Of a stretch of 60,000 nt of DNA, positions 1 to 12,160 are shown in pieces (the stretch's first letter is position 1; each line of letters opens with the position of its first letter). The notes below the pieces were generated by a model. That model searched no databases, was not told the DNA's origin, and saw only the letters and a program-made list of their open reading frames with translations. The position numbers and the translations under genes were made by a program. Source of the DNA: Membranipora membranacea (lineage: Eukaryota > Bryozoa > Gymnolaemata > Cheilostomatida > Membraniporidae); NCBI GenBank assembly GCA_914767715.1, contig OU612073.1, forward strand, positions 7,318,001-7,378,000. Reading direction: 5' to 3'.

Positions 1-147
1 TGTGTATCTCTGATCGTTAGAGAGAGTCAATCTAGTTTGAGAACCTAACATGTACCCGCCCATAATTAGGTAAATTGAACTCGGGTCGTCACACCGAATT
101 CCTTGTGATGGTACTTAAGGTAAGTGAATAAGTTCATTCTCTATACA
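1..147. repeat. Short inverted-repeat element, family A, copy 1
   Basis: About 147 bp that begins with TATCTCTGATCG and ends with a diverged TTCATTCTCTATAC, close to the reverse complement of its start. The same sequence, with the same internal core (GTACCCGCC, TGAACTCGGGTC, GAATTCCTTGTGATG), recurs at 713-860 in the same orientation and at about 53199-53350 inverted. Inverted termini, small size and lack of coding potential fit a MITE. It lies in a GatA intron. Confidence 0.7.
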
Positions 148-190
148 TGCAATTGTTTAGCACATCATCAGTAAAGAGTTGGATACTTAC

Positions 191-2378
191 TAAGCATGTG
201 TGTACACTGTTCTACGCTTTGTGAGATCACTCCTGGAGTATCTAGATTGTTCACTAGTGGAATCAGACCGTGTCGGGAGAGAAGACCATGTGTAGGCTTC
301 AATCCTACAACACCACAATACGAGGCGGGGTTCCTTACGGAGCCACCCGTATCTGAACCTATAGCACTAGAGTAGAAAATAGAAGATTGTGCTCTGATAA
401 ATATGTCTAGAATGGTACTAAGAATCTTAATTCATTGAATATCTCCTCAAACTATTGAATACAAAGGCCGGAGGGGGGAGGGCCATCAGAAGGGGGCAAA
501 AGTCTGGGGGCTCAGACTAAAGTTGCCCAGGAGAGGTTAACCTTTATTACAATAGCAATGACACTGTTAAGGTAATACGAAGAGCCACAAGCTGCCTGAG
601 TAAATAGCCAATAACTTAAAGAAAAAGTACAAACTCCTTCAACCACTACAGCCGGAATAACGAATATCAGAAAATGACACGACATGAGTTAACCCATACA
701 CTGACATCGACATGTGTATCTCTGATCGGTTGAGTCAATTGAGTACAAGTACCTAACATGTACCCGCCCCTGATCAGTAAAATAGAACTCGGGTCATCCC
801 ACCAAATTCCTTGTGATGATACTCATGCTAAGTGAATTAATTCACTCTCTATTGATCAGTGTAGGTAACACATACTAACCCATAGACAGCACCGGCAGCG
901 ACTAGCGCTGCTGACCCTCCACTGCTACCTCCAGTAATTCTAAAGTCCAAGGAGCTGATACCATTTACATCTTGAGCCTGAAAAACAAACCTGCTTAGTG
1001 TCAAGAGTGACAGTTCATGTGAGAACAATCCAATAAATTACACTCGGGTGAATGAATCGATCTTTATGCTCAAATTATTAAAGACTACCCAAAGACCAAT
1101 GCATGTTAGTCAGGCAGTTACTTATGATAAAGTTACATCAGATTTGCATGGTGAAAAAATTCCATTTTCCACTTGGCATGAATTATTGATGGTAGGAAGA
1201 GTGCCTCCATCCATTAACATGCATTGATCTTTGGGCAGTGTTTAACTGCTTTTATAAGGAGCATGGAATTGTGATATTGGCATTGGGAGTGTCTCCTCAT
1301 AGGGAAAATACTGATGTGATAAGACAAATCCATGTTGTGTCCAACGTATTTTTCAAAGTAAGATCAGTCATTATTCATAATTTATTAAAAAATATCCGAC
1401 AATCTAATTTAATAAAATCAAATGTATTATATGGACTTCTTTGTTGTGAAAAGATTGTTTTCATCACTTTTTTTCCTACGGTAAAGGAATGGTAGGAATT
1501 ATCTCCTTGATTTATGATCAAAGGTCAAACCTTAACATACTTTAGCGGTAGTAAAAAAATTGCTGGGCTTATTCTTTGCTCTGTGTGCAGGTAATGTCTG
1601 TTTAGAGGCCCACGTCCAGGGATTTTTACATGGTCCATATACACCATCCAGAGTGCCTGAGCTACAAAGAAGTGTTTCCAAAAGAAAATTGACTAGGACA
1701 TATATATTAATCAATCTGATATATTTGCAAACATGTCAATCACCAACAAAATAGAAACTAGCTGTTCCAATATCCGAATATTCATGGTCAAAAGCAAGAT
1801 TTGGCAGATTTTTTTTGTCATAGTAAAGAATGTTAATTGTACAAACCCCATTGCGAAAGAGTCCATGTTAGTTTTGCCGACGACCACCATCCCTTTGTCG
1901 AGCAGCCTTTGTACTACAGTGGCTGTGTACGGAGGTATGAAATTATCTAACATTTTAGAGCAACAAGTAGTCTTAACACCTCGCACACAGAAGTTTTCCT
2001 TGACAGCTAGAGGCATACCGTATAAAGGATTTTCCTTATCCACATCTAAAAGAATGGAACTCATATTATGCATTTTGTTTAGCCCTTTTTTGTAAAGGTT
2101 ATATTATTATTATTAGCTTCAGATACGTGATTTGGCTGATGGAAAGACAATTTTAGCTGAAGAAATGACATAAATTGAAAACATAATAATAACAGTAGAA
2201 TAGTGGGGTGACAAGCAGGCAGCCTACCTGAGTTTTGAAGGATTCGTGAATTGTCTAACGCATCATCCCAGCATTCTGTTATGTAGGCATTTAGAAATCT
2301 CCACTTAGCAGCGATATACTTTGAAGTTTCTATTGTATGCTCAACACTGGCAGACCGTGAGCGAATGTTGTTCCACAT
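191..2378 (-). CDS. QRSL1: Mitochondrial glutamyl-tRNA(Gln) amidotransferase subunit A, 5' part (five exons)
   Basis: GatA releases ammonia from glutamine and, in the GatCAB complex, helps convert Glu-tRNA(Gln) to Gln-tRNA(Gln) in mitochondria. Exons in transcript order are 2228-2378, 1847-2084, 1541-1661, 880-977 and 191-366. All junctions are GT/AG and the phases agree. The amidase-signature triad is visible: the Lys in PLAVKENF, the cis-Ser in [10 protein letters not shown], and the nucleophile Ser in [31 protein letters not shown] and [11 protein letters not shown] are also typical. The ATG at 2378 has an in-frame TGA two codons upstream. An acceptor-like TTTCAG further upstream leaves a 5'UTR intron possible. 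A long Lys/Ala-rich insert follows KNPW. The open frame leaves 191 in phase 1, so the C-terminal half is outside the window. Two family A elements sit in its introns. Confidence 0.95.
465..519. repeat. G-rich hairpin repeat
   Basis: A G-run followed by AAAAGTCTGGGGGCTCAGACT. The arms AGTCTG and CAGACT can pair around a G-rich loop. The same signature recurs at 17014-17066 (inverted), 30310-30365 and 46726-46769, so this is a dispersed family rather than a chance G-run. It lies in a GatA intron. Confidence 0.55.
713..860. repeat. Short inverted-repeat element, family A, copy 2
   Basis: This copy has the family termini CTGATCGG at the left and ATTCACTCTCTATTGATCAG at the right. It is about 80% similar by eye to copy 1 and in the same orientation. 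It ends about 20 bp from the donor site of GatA exon 880-977. Confidence 0.7.
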
Positions 2379-3695
2379 GACTCATTTAAACTACTTGGCC
2401 TACCCGTATCTGAAACACACAACAAATTAGCAAGTTTATGGGAATTCCCCATATTTATTGAGGATAACAACAAAAATAACAAAATTGAACCAGTTTTGAT
2501 AGGTGCGCAACATTAGTTCCATAAAATCGGAGGTTCAGAGTGTTTTGATATTCTTCCAAGTCTTTTGTTTTGTTGTGTGAAAAGAACTTGGTCTACAAAT
2601 AAGGCCTTAAGACTGCATACAGAGACTGTCTTGCAACTTTTCAAGACTGTCTTAAAATGTCACAGGACTTCCTCACGACACATCATATGAGTCTTCACGC
2701 ACCAATTCGACAAAGACTGGTCAAATGTCCTTTCAGAACTGATAAATAAATTGTAATGCTCCTGATAGGTCGTTGCTTCCCAAATCTCTTTCTCTTATGC
2801 ATTGGCAGAAAAGAGTCACTTTGTCTGACGAGTAGTAGCCAAAACCTTGAGCTTTAGTGACCATATTGGTAATGTACAGGCCTAAGTATGCATTTCATAC
2901 CACATAACCACTAAGCAGGCACACTAGCAACTGGCCAGGTGCCTAAGCTTGTTAGGCGCGCTCACTCTGTAAGTAAATAAGTAAATGTGTTCAGGGAGTG
3001 ACGTGTTGGCTCTGATCACCCAACCCAACTATTCAAAGTCAACACATTGGCAAACTCGCCATGAACTATTTGAAACAAAAATAGTGCACATCGAAATGCT
3101 GCACCATGATGTAATTTCTTGCATATTGACACTCTAAGGGACAAACAAGCTTTACTTATTCAATTTGACAAATGAGTCTATTCTTCCTCACTGGTGGTAA
3201 AACAGAAGATGAGATGATAACAAACATTGGCAAAGTAAAGGCATGTTACTCCCAGGGGCCAATGAATACATCATAGATAGACCTACCTGCATTTTTCCAT
3301 TGTCCAATATGAACCATGGGTGGTAGATACTGGACATTGGACTTGCAGGCAAACAACAAGAACACATACAACTACAACAACAACAAGGGGAGGAGGGAGA
3401 CCACAGCACATACCACATGAATGAATGAACATGCATGTGATTGTTGCTGCAGCCCTGCCAACAGTGGTCCTGAAAGTGATAAAACTAAATCTGGAAGAGG
3501 GATAGGGGTGAATGAGCCAATACAATCAACCGATAAAGGTCCATAATAAACTGGAAGAGCAGAGAGAGGAGAGAATAAAAAAAATCTGCTGCATAAATAT
3601 ATGATAAATGACAGAATAGCATTCGCTGTTATACCTATGTTTTGAATCCGGACGACTTGTCTTCCTTTTTGACAAATGGACACAACTCCGATATG
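2379..3695. other. Region upstream of GatA with no gene recognised
   Basis: AT-rich DNA between the GatA start and a hAT element. Overlapping open frames at 3188-3700 on the minus strand are low-complexity (Cys/Val-rich from CAA/CAACA repeats) and match no family I know. No RNA gene was seen. Confidence 0.5.
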
Positions 3696-4498
3696 CACAT
3701 AATCAGGGCTGTATCCATGGGTTTTGAAGTGGTAGGGCCAGGCAGGGTGGGTGCAGATGATTTTTCCTAAAAGTTGTCAGGCATTCCAGCCATTTTTGAG
3801 AAGGGAGTTGACAAAGAATTGGCCCAGGGATCTCGGTGTAACAGGGAGTGATATCATACTGTCATTGATACTTAGAATTGAAAAAAAATCGGTGAGGATA
3901 TTATTATGGAGTGTAGAAAGGAGGTAGGAACCAGATCTTGAATTAACTCCTTACAGAGAAGAAAAGGACTAACAGTAAATAAAAACAGAAAATAGAATAT
4001 ATAGTTGTCCATGAAGAGATTAAAGAATAGAAATCTTTTTTTTTGTGTGACCAATTGTTCATCAAAAATTCACCACCACCAGAGAATGATATTTGGATGA
4101 GATGCCATGAAAATGCCAACATTGAACTTTGTCAAGCTGAATACCTGCAAGGCTGCAAGGTAGAGGCTGTTTGATTAAGCTTGGTCCAAATGTATGTTTT
4201 GTGGTGGTCAATGGCGCTGAAGGATAGCTCACATGATTCAGTTTTAGATGTATTGAAGAACTCTAAACCTCATAACAAGCAGAAATTTACCATCATAAAA
4301 CATCTACATCAGCGCTATCACTTCATTATCCCTGCATAAGGGGCCCCTGAGCTCAGGTTATTGAGAAACAAACATCGAGTCAATGTGTACTCGTAACACT
4401 TATGGCAATTTTTGAGGCTTTTTCAAAACTGACCTCCTGAAAAAGTGGTAGGGCCATGGCCTCCTTGCCCTACCTATGAATACACCCCTGCACATAAT
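3696..4498. mobile_element. Non-autonomous hAT-type transposon with 8-bp target duplication
   Basis: The element spans 3704-4490 (787 bp). Its ends are CAGGGCTGTATCCATGGGT and, on the other strand, CAGGGGTGTATTCATAGGT, followed by a shared GGTAGGGC tract. It is flanked by an exact 8-bp duplication CACATAAT at 3696-3703 and 4491-4498. CAGGG termini and 8-bp duplications are diagnostic of the hAT superfamily. No transposase frame was found inside, so it must be mobilised in trans. Confidence 0.85.
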
Positions 4499-5181
4499 GC
4501 CAAAGTATACTGATGGGCCGGCTATTAGCTAACACATTGTTGACTAGCCGGCTGTAAGAATGACAAACTCATGATATGCTACCTAGCAAGGAGTCCTTGT
4601 GCAATCTCAGTTTTCAATTAGTTGTTTCCTTTGATCTCATACTCTCCATCACATAATGCCATGAGACTTCCAAGATCCAAAAGTAAACATTGTCAGTTTT
4701 GCCCTGGTTTTACATATCAGATGACACTCTTTTTGTGTCATTGGATACCTCCTATGAATGTGTGATAATTGATATATTGATATACTGATTGCGGCAGTCA
4801 TCTATATTGTCCTAAACCTAGCCTCAATTGACACTGAACAAAGCTTGTCAAGACGGGCTAGCCTAAATCTTGGTTGTACTTTGCGATCAGGTACTTGTGC
4901 TAGTCACATTCAGACCTAGAGAACAAGTAGCTTATTCCCTTTGTGGTGGCGGAGGGATATTACAAATATCGGGGATCAAGGCGCTGCACCTAACCTCTGC
5001 TGAAATGGAAGCAATAAAGCTAGAAACCTGTAACAATTTTCTAAATCCTCCATATACCAAAGACACAGAGTGTTATACTTCACTTTGTGCTTTATTATTT
5101 TATTTCACCACAAGGTAAGAGTAGAATAATAATTCACAGTGGTGGTGATTGTTCTATGCTGCTGTGATAGTTTGACGACTT

Positions 5182-5568
5182 TTAGTTCCGCCCATCCTCT
5201 AGCCCTTCCTGTAGTTCGATATCACGAGCCCAGGCATACTTCACATAGTAGGCAGTTTCGTACCACCCACCTGCTGCTTTAACTATTGCTTTGACAATTT
5301 TCCTGTAACACAATAATATTGAGAAAAAACTAATTTTGTCATACTTTCAAAACACAATCTACCATTGCAAAAACTGGTATATGATTTAAATGGAAAAAAA
5401 TATAATTATAATATATGTTTATAACAAAATATGTAAAGCAAGCCAAAAATTTCAACAATAACACTACCATTTGAATACAATGAACAAAATTACCAAAATT
5501 CACCTTTCCACTGCACCGAAAACAGAAAGAATTCCAACCAAGATCATCAAAGCTGTGAATAACTTCAT
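5182..5568 (-). CDS. Small secreted cationic/amphipathic peptide precursor (61 aa, two exons)
   Basis: Exon 1 is 5504-5568 and exon 2 is 5182-5302; the donor is GTGAAT, the acceptor TTACAG, and the phases agree. Exon 1 encodes a signal peptide (MKLFTALMILVGILSVFG). The mature region starts with a Lys-rich amphipathic stretch (RKIVKAIVKAAGGWY), continues through an aromatic YYVKYAW segment and ends in an acidic tail (DIELQEGLEDG). It has no cysteine. The order signal, cationic helix, acidic tail is the layout of many linear antimicrobial peptide precursors, including ascidian ones. That function is inference, because no homologue is recognised with certainty. A TATA-like GCATATAATCC lies about 165 bp upstream. 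A frameshifted copy of exon 2 survives at 48391-48510. Confidence 0.65.
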
Positions 5569-7591
5569 CGTGATGTTCGGTGATGTCAGTCTTAAGGTGT
5601 AATTCTATGGATTGGTGTGCTCTGCCCCTCAGTGAAGAACAATGATGCCAAAAGCAGGATGCGCTGCTTTCTATATGCAATACTTTGCCTCGTTTGTGCA
5701 CTAGAAGTTGAGTAGGGCCTTTGTTGTCATACCAGACCAGGATTATATGCAATCAACTTTCGAGTGATCCAGTTGCTTTGAAATGAAGAAGCCTTTCCTT
5801 GAGAGTTTAACTACAGCAATAGCCAATTGTGATGTTTATATAACTGTAATGTTTGGCTTTATTCGTGTCAAATCTTCAAAATTAGTGTCCTTGATTTGCA
5901 TGATGTTGAGAGTGGCAACTTATCTCAGGCTAATGGTGGTGAGCTTTCCATACATAACCCGAACTTGCCCACCTTTACCTTGCACTAGGGTGCGCTTAAT
6001 AGATGAGTTGTATTATGTCTTTTGTATATTGTAAATATATTCTCCTTGGCCCCAAAAATGACACTGAACAGCAAATGAAGTGTATTTTATACTATATTAT
6101 ATTATATTATACTTGCAAGCCAAACAATGGTACTTCTAGCCATGAAAATTCCTTGCTATATTGTAGGGTTAGAAAAAACCAGTTAACTGTTTATGATGAA
6201 CGCAGGTATAATTAGTTTAATTAGGTCAAAATAAATGCTGTTTGCCAATTAGACAGCTGTATATGGAGCAAGGGCACCTTCAAGGTGATCTTAGGAAATC
6301 AGCCAGGACATTTGTGTCAAGGTCAATGTTATTGTTCCTTAGTCCTTGGACAGTGCTTGAGTTTTCTAAAAATAAAATACTCGCTGGAAAGATGTCATAT
6401 TAATGACTGCGGTGGTGTTAGTCTTCTTGCACACTTCACATATCATGTACGCATTGTTTGTTATGTTATGTACCTTTGTTATCTCAAAGGGGTGATTGAG
6501 AAATAAAAAGCTGGTTTGCCTGCTGTAAAAATTGTTAATTAAAGTGCTGATACAGAAGATCTATATACACCTCTGTGGTTACCTCAATTAGGATGCTGCC
6601 CATTCTGGCACAAATAACACAGTTTAGTTTTGATAATGTGATAGTAGCTTTCATTAAAGATGTATGATCGAGGATTTTCATTATCTTGAATGCAGAGGGC
6701 TTAGGGGTTTTATTGCTCGAGGTACTAATCCATGAGATCAAATACTGTCTTTACAAGGCTGTATAGACCCACTGCTTAAAAATCATGAGCAGGGTTCCCA
6801 CAGAGGATAGCCAATGCGTTGGCTGCGATTATTGGAGGGTCTCCCCGCTCCTCCCAATCAGAGCGAACACATTGGCTACACAGGGGATCATGAAATCACT
6901 GGTACGACCATCACTTTCATATGTACTGATTTCTGTTTAAGATTTCAAAACCTTTGACACTCCTATTGAGAACTTCTTGTTTTAAACAATTTTAAAACGT
7001 CGGTGTGTCATACATTTATCAGCATGGAATTTTTAATTTGTTATGGTGAATGAATTTTGTGTTTGATTAATCGGACTGTATTTTGGAGTTGTTCACTCCT
7101 TGTCTGAAATCCCAAATAATAAAATATCCTCCAATTTTCTGTTTTAGAGTCCGCGATATGTGTGGTTCAAGTAGTGCAAATGCAATGGTAGCAGATCTGG
7201 ACTTATAATTGCTGTTAATTCGGTTATTAAAGAGAGACTTCAAAAACACAACTGAACTGTTGATCAACAATACCTCAGCGGTAAGTAGAGCTACTATCGT
7301 ACAATGTGCGCTAGCCTCAACTACTGAGCACTGGTTTAGATTTGAGTTTGGTGCAATTCTCGGTGGAATTGCTCAAGGATTTATTTTAAACAATAATAAC
7401 AAAATATAAATATGGTTCTATTCGTCAGGCAATAAATCAATCAATAATTTTACAATAATATCTTGGCATTTATCATTTAGTCATAAAAATACATAAACAT
7501 TCAAAATCTTTATAATAAGATCTTACCCTTGGTGCAGATGACCTCGAATTCAGTGTGATATTCAGTGTGATATCTCTGTGTATTTAACTAT
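5569..7591. other. Intergenic stretch, no gene recognised
   Basis: AT-rich sequence with a short TATAT repeat near 6090 and a short imperfect hairpin element at about 6790-6890 (arms GGATAGCCAATG and CATTGGCTACAC). Open frames here are short and have no family signature. Confidence 0.4.
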
Positions 7592-7993
7592 GTTAGACTG
7601 GGTTCCTCGCTGTGAGTCGCGGTATTTGTATCTCTCTATATCTAAGTTATGTTAGACTGGGTTCCTCGCTGTGAATCGCGGTATTTGTATCTCTATATAT
7701 CTAAGCTACGTTAGACTGGGTTCCTCGCTATGAATTGCGGTATTGTATCTCTTATATCTAAGCTATGTTAGACTGGGTTCCTCGCTGTGAATCGCGGTAT
7801 ATGTATCTCTTTATATCTAAGCTATGTTAGACTGGGTTCCTCGCTGTGAATCGCGGTATATGTATCTCTTATATCTAAGCTATGTTAGACTAGGTTCCTC
7901 GCTGTGAATCGCGGTATATGTATCTCTTATATCTAAGCTATGTTAGACTAGGTTCCTCGCTGTGAATCGCGGTATTTGTATCTCTGTATATCT
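7592..7993. repeat. 59-bp minisatellite, seven units
   Basis: Units start at 7592, 7651, 7710, 7767, 7826, 7884 and 7942, giving a period of 57-59 bp. Each contains GTTAGACTGGGTTCCTCGCT, a GTGAATCGCGG segment and an AT-rich end. Units differ by a few substitutions and 1-2 bp indels. The array is absent from the right arm of the duplication. Confidence 0.95.
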
Positions 7994-8047
7994 TGCCAAA
8001 AGCTTTGTTGGCTGAATGTGTCTAAAAGTTTTTAGACAATTTTCTTC

Positions 8048-8458
8048 TCTGTAGATGTGCCTCCTTGGGCTGACTGAATCAGATAATTCTCTGATTAAAT
8101 CTGTAATGCTGTACGTCGTTAACCCGCTCTCTGGCGCTGACTGAATTCGTTATCTTCTTGTTGAAGAATAGGCCTCCTTGGGCTGAGTGAATCAGATAGT
8201 TATCTGATTAGATGTGTAACGCTGTATGTCGTGAACCCGCCTCCTGGCGCTGACTGAATCAGATAGTTCTCTGATTATATGTATACTATTATATGTCGTG
8301 AACCCGCCTCCTGGCGCTGACTGAATCAGGTAATTCTCTGATTATATGTATATTCTTATATGTCGTGAACCCGCCTCCTGGCGCTGACTGAATCAGATAA
8401 TTCTCTGATTATATGTATATTCTTATATGTCGTGAACCCGCCTCCTGGCGCTGACTGA
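8048..8458. repeat. 67-bp minisatellite, about five to six units
   Basis: GTGAACCCGCCTCCTGGCGC recurs at 8231, 8298, 8365 and 8432, giving a period of 67 bp. More diverged units precede it from 8048. Each unit contains AATCAG..CTGATT, a 6-bp stem around an 8-nt loop. It directly follows the 59-bp array but is not related to it. Confidence 0.9.
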
Positions 8459-8694
8459 TTTTTACAAGTGTCCATCAGGCTTTTATAGTGCTGGTTTGCT
8501 GTCCTGTTATTGTGCAACGTTTGCATTTACAGGCGTAAAGGTGTTTACCTTGTTGTTGGTTTTAGCCTCAATTTCGTCATTACTCTCTTTTGATTTGCGT
8601 GTTTTGTCAGTTTTAATTATCTAGCTGTAAAAAACATGGTTAGTCTGTCCTTTGCTTGACCTTCCCTCATTTTTGTTTTGGTTATTTTTAGGTA

Positions 8695-9020
8695 ATTTAT
8701 GGTGTCAAGTGCACCTGTTTATCCATGGTGTAATCTGTTGGTTTTCCTGATTTTGCAATCTTTCCAGGGTTGTTTTGAAGATCTTTAGTGACTTCTATTG
8801 CTCGTTATTTTCAAAATAGCTTATGGTGTCAACTGCACTTGTTTTCTATGGTGCAATATATTGGTTTTCTAATTTCGCAATCTTTCCAGGGTTGATTCAC
8901 GTGCCCAAAGATCTCGTGACTCTGCGGTTATTTTGAAGATGTTTTGTGACTTCTGTTGTTTTCCCGTTGTGTGATTCTCCACGGGTTGTTTCACGTGCCC
9001 AGATTTCTCATGGCCCTGTG
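8695..9020. repeat. Diverged ~120-bp tandem repeat
   Basis: A segment with TTATGGTGTCAAGTGCACCTG, a TTGGTTTTC stretch and TTTGCAATCTTTCCAGGGTT at 8697-8775 recurs in diverged form at 8819-8900. The downstream part (TTTCACGTGCCCA) is repeated near 8995. It has no coding potential. Confidence 0.55.
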
Positions 9021-10633
9021 ATTATGTTTTGTTATATTTCAATAACCCCTCAGTGTATTATTCCCTCTATTTACTACAATATTACTATTTTCCATCACCA
9101 TATAGCCTGTGTCTAGATAAATTTCAATAATGATAACCTATGATGTTTAAGCCTTAACCTAAACTACCCGTCACCATGCACTGAATGCCTAAGTATGTAT
9201 CCGTTGGGTCTCAGTTTAAGCTCTTAGTAATAATTGAATTTAAACTAACTTTACTTTGTTTTGTTTTACAGATTATGTGGGGTTAATGATGATTTCCTGT
9301 CTGCACAGCATGCTGGGTTAAATCTCAATGCATACTCCACTACACTATTGCCCTGATTCGATCTCATATCCATAACTCCAAAGTCCCCGGTTCTCCCATC
9401 ATCAACTCGAAGTCAGCGCACAAGCAGCAAGCTCTCACAACAAGCAGGTCAAGCCTACAATAATCACGCCGAAACAGATCACCACAGCTATCCAAATTGA
9501 CAACATGTGGATGACAATGGAACTCACGAGAAAAAAAAACACAATCAGAAACCAGTGCCATTTGTGTTATAATGTCTGGTGACCTAGAGTTCACCCTTAG
9601 TCTCAGCTTTTGACTTCCGTAAGCCCATTGTTTTTCTCCGCTTTTTGAAACTAATAATGACCAATAATAGGTGCAAGGGTAATCAGTTTTGACAGGTGTC
9701 ACATTTCCATGGGACCCCTAATCCAGGTTATGATCTGTTACCAATTGTATGGTTTCGGCCCAAGATCTGGTACAGAAATGTATTTGTTGAACACCAACTA
9801 GTCATTCACTGGCCCGCGTCTTTATATGAAATGTGATTGACCCCCAGCTTTGTACTGTCGCACTCAATAATAAATCATTTGAGAATAAGGATACTTCAAT
9901 ACCATGTTGTGTAAGTGATTGTTGCACATTCGGAAGAAAATATGGTTGCTCTTATACACTAAGGTAATTATAAAACATGATGTCCTTCATGATGATTACA
10001 TAAGAAAATGTCATCTGACACTTCTGATGTATCCCTAGAAGGGAATTGTGTTAAATTAAAACGAGCGAATTTGTTCCCGTCTACCAAAAGGAGCCTGTGA
10101 TAAGTGAGTGCACAGTTTTATAATGGCTATATTTGGTCTGACTGACTTTTAAACTGATGCATGAATGTCGATAATTTCTTGATTTAATGTTCTTTATTTT
10201 CAAACATAAAAGATTAACTTCTATTGAAATATAAGATTAATTTTCGCACATGACTTCCATGAATTTGATCAAAATACCAAATTACCACCATATTACCACA
10301 TATTACCACCAAATTACCACAAACTGTTCCATAAAAGGGGATAACTAAACCTCAATATATTTTTAAATAGAAAGTTTTCATTGTACAAGATGCAGAACCA
10401 AGGTGGTATCTTTTCCTCATCGCATAGGTAGAAAAACAAGGTCACAAGTCATTTGTCACTAGTCGAAGCTTCAAATAGTGGAACAAAATAAAATTATTGG
10501 TAGTCTGATCCCCTTTTGTTAAATATTGCAGTGTGCTATATCACTTGCACACATTCACATACATATTTTTATGGTGACACCAAGGAGTTTGAGACTCTTT
10601 AACTCCTTGTGGATACAGCTATTTGGTCAATGT
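9021..10633. other. Non-coding spacer
   Basis: No supported gene. A minus-strand frame at 9364-9702 is open for 112 codons but shows no family signature, signal peptide or splice context, and is not annotated as a gene. Sequence from about 10545 upward aligns with the 3' flank of the right-arm dehydrogenase. Confidence 0.4.
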
Positions 10634-11167
10634 TCACATTTTGTTCATATACACGGTGTTGTATAGAATTTGGTCACACATGACGGTTCGTTTCGGTGCT
10701 GATATGGCGTGGACAACAGCTTCTGCTACATCATCTGGTTTCAGAGCCTGTAAAGGAAACAAGAATGTTTCCTTTGGTATCATAAAACCGATTCGAAAGG
10801 CCCATTATCTCAGTCTGACAAAAGTACTTTGTCCCGCTCGGCCCGTGACTGGTGTCTATGTTCTCAGACATAAATTAGAAGTTATGTGCACTGTAGACAG
10901 ACAACTCATAGAGATATAGTCTTGACATACCATCACTCTGATCTTATCAGCGTGTCCAGCTGCAATCAGTTCCCCTCTCAAACAGGAAGTTATTTCAGTC
11001 ATTGCATGCTTTGAGGCTACATACATGCTCATACCAGGCATGTACTGCTTTGGCAATGGATGACCCATTGTGCTATTGATGTTCATGATAACACAATCAT
11101 CACTGCCCCCACCAAGCATTGAGTTAACAGCATGCTTCGTCACCAAAGACAGCCCGATCACGTTTGT
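10634..11167 (-). pseudogene. DHRS11-like dehydrogenase remnant: exons 3 and 5 only
   Basis: Exon 3 (10931-11167, 237 bp) and exon 5 (10634-10747, 114 bp) are intact, with splice sites, and match the lengths of the exons at 46089-46325 and 48130-48243. The active-site YVASK is kept. The segment between them is only 183 bp because the piece holding exon 4 is missing, and exons 1 and 2 are deleted upstream. All missing exons have lengths divisible by three, so the frame is undamaged, but the Rossmann TGASTGIG and NNAG motifs and the ISP loop are gone. An active enzyme is therefore not expected. Exon 5 begins ALKPDDVAEAV, closer to vertebrate DHRS11 than the intact copy, so it may have been functional for some time after duplication. 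Confidence 0.85.
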
Positions 11168-12097
11168 CTACAATCCAGCAGCAAAAAGTATGTAACTGTT
11201 AGCTTAGTTTGGTTCAGATAGTTTGGTGTTGACTTAATATTAGCTAGCACTAAATTTTTCGCTGGCTGAGATAAGAGTGGTTCGCCTTGAAGTTGGCTCT
11301 TTCAAACAAGTGTGGAATGGAGAACCTTCCCTTCTGCAAATACTTTACTCCTAAGTGTTTAGTAATTATTTTTCAGGCCCAATAATTGACTGATATTTGA
11401 CTCCAATCTATCCTATCCAAACTATTCTCAACCAAAGCCCAATTTTTAAGACTAACCTAGTCCTATGGTCCCGGTAAAACTGGATACGGTTATTATGTGA
11501 CATTCGCTAAAAATAGTGCATCATCCCTTGGTTCAGTTAAACAATTCATACTATAATCACACATAATCTGTGACTACTGACAGTAAGAAGAGAAAATAAC
11601 GATAAACATGACTGAAATAAAGCCCCTTCTATATTTAGATCAGCCAGCAATCCACAGACTCAAAATCTGTGGCAGAAAGAGCCAATGATGTCAAGCAGGG
11701 AGGGAGGCTTTTACTACTATATTTTAAGATCAATAGCAAGCAATGGCTTGATGGGCTCTGCAGAAAAATCTACTATCTCATTTTTTTAAAGTTTCACGCG
11801 CAAAAGTAAGCAAGAGAGCTAACGATTTCGGTGAATTATCTGCATAGACTTGTTTTTTCGGCAAGGTTCACCATGCTATATTGACTCCTTCATTATGTTG
11901 AAAGCCCTATGTCATTTGGTTACTCCAGTATTTGAAAAAAAGAAAACTCAGGATGAGTAACAAAGGTAAAAGTTGAATTATTAAATTTTAAAATTTCTCT
12001 ACCTCCATCCATCAAAACTTAGGACTTGTTTCAGAACAAATAACCATATGCGAGTACATATAACCTCATCACTCAACACTCAGACCGTGAGAGGAAT

Positions 12098-12160
12098 CAG
12101 TCTAAGTGCTCAGACGGCTGCAATTGGAGTTATTGGCAAGTGGTTTATAATGTAATGTCA
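12098..12160. repeat. Family B inverted-repeat element, partial
   Basis: TCTAAGTGCTCAGACGGCTG followed by CAATTGGAGTTATTGGCA, the family B terminus found also at 44603-44689, 47592-48046 and 54172-54518. Only one end is present. It is the counterpart of the element at 44603-44689. Confidence 0.6.

Noticed and set aside
1238-2095. Plus-strand frames opposite GatA
   Set aside because: They are antisense shadows of the clearly coding GatA exons and introns.
3188-3698. Overlapping minus-strand frames with Val/Cys runs
   Set aside because: Arise from CAACAA-type low-complexity sequence; no domain or splice support.
7592-8458. CRISPR-like regular repeats
   Set aside because: Repeats are contiguous with no unique spacers, units are 57-67 bp and diverged, and the genome is eukaryotic. 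They are minisatellites.
9364-9702. 112-codon minus-strand open frame
   Set aside because: No recognisable domain, no splice context, and the opposite strand is also partly open. Not enough to call a gene.
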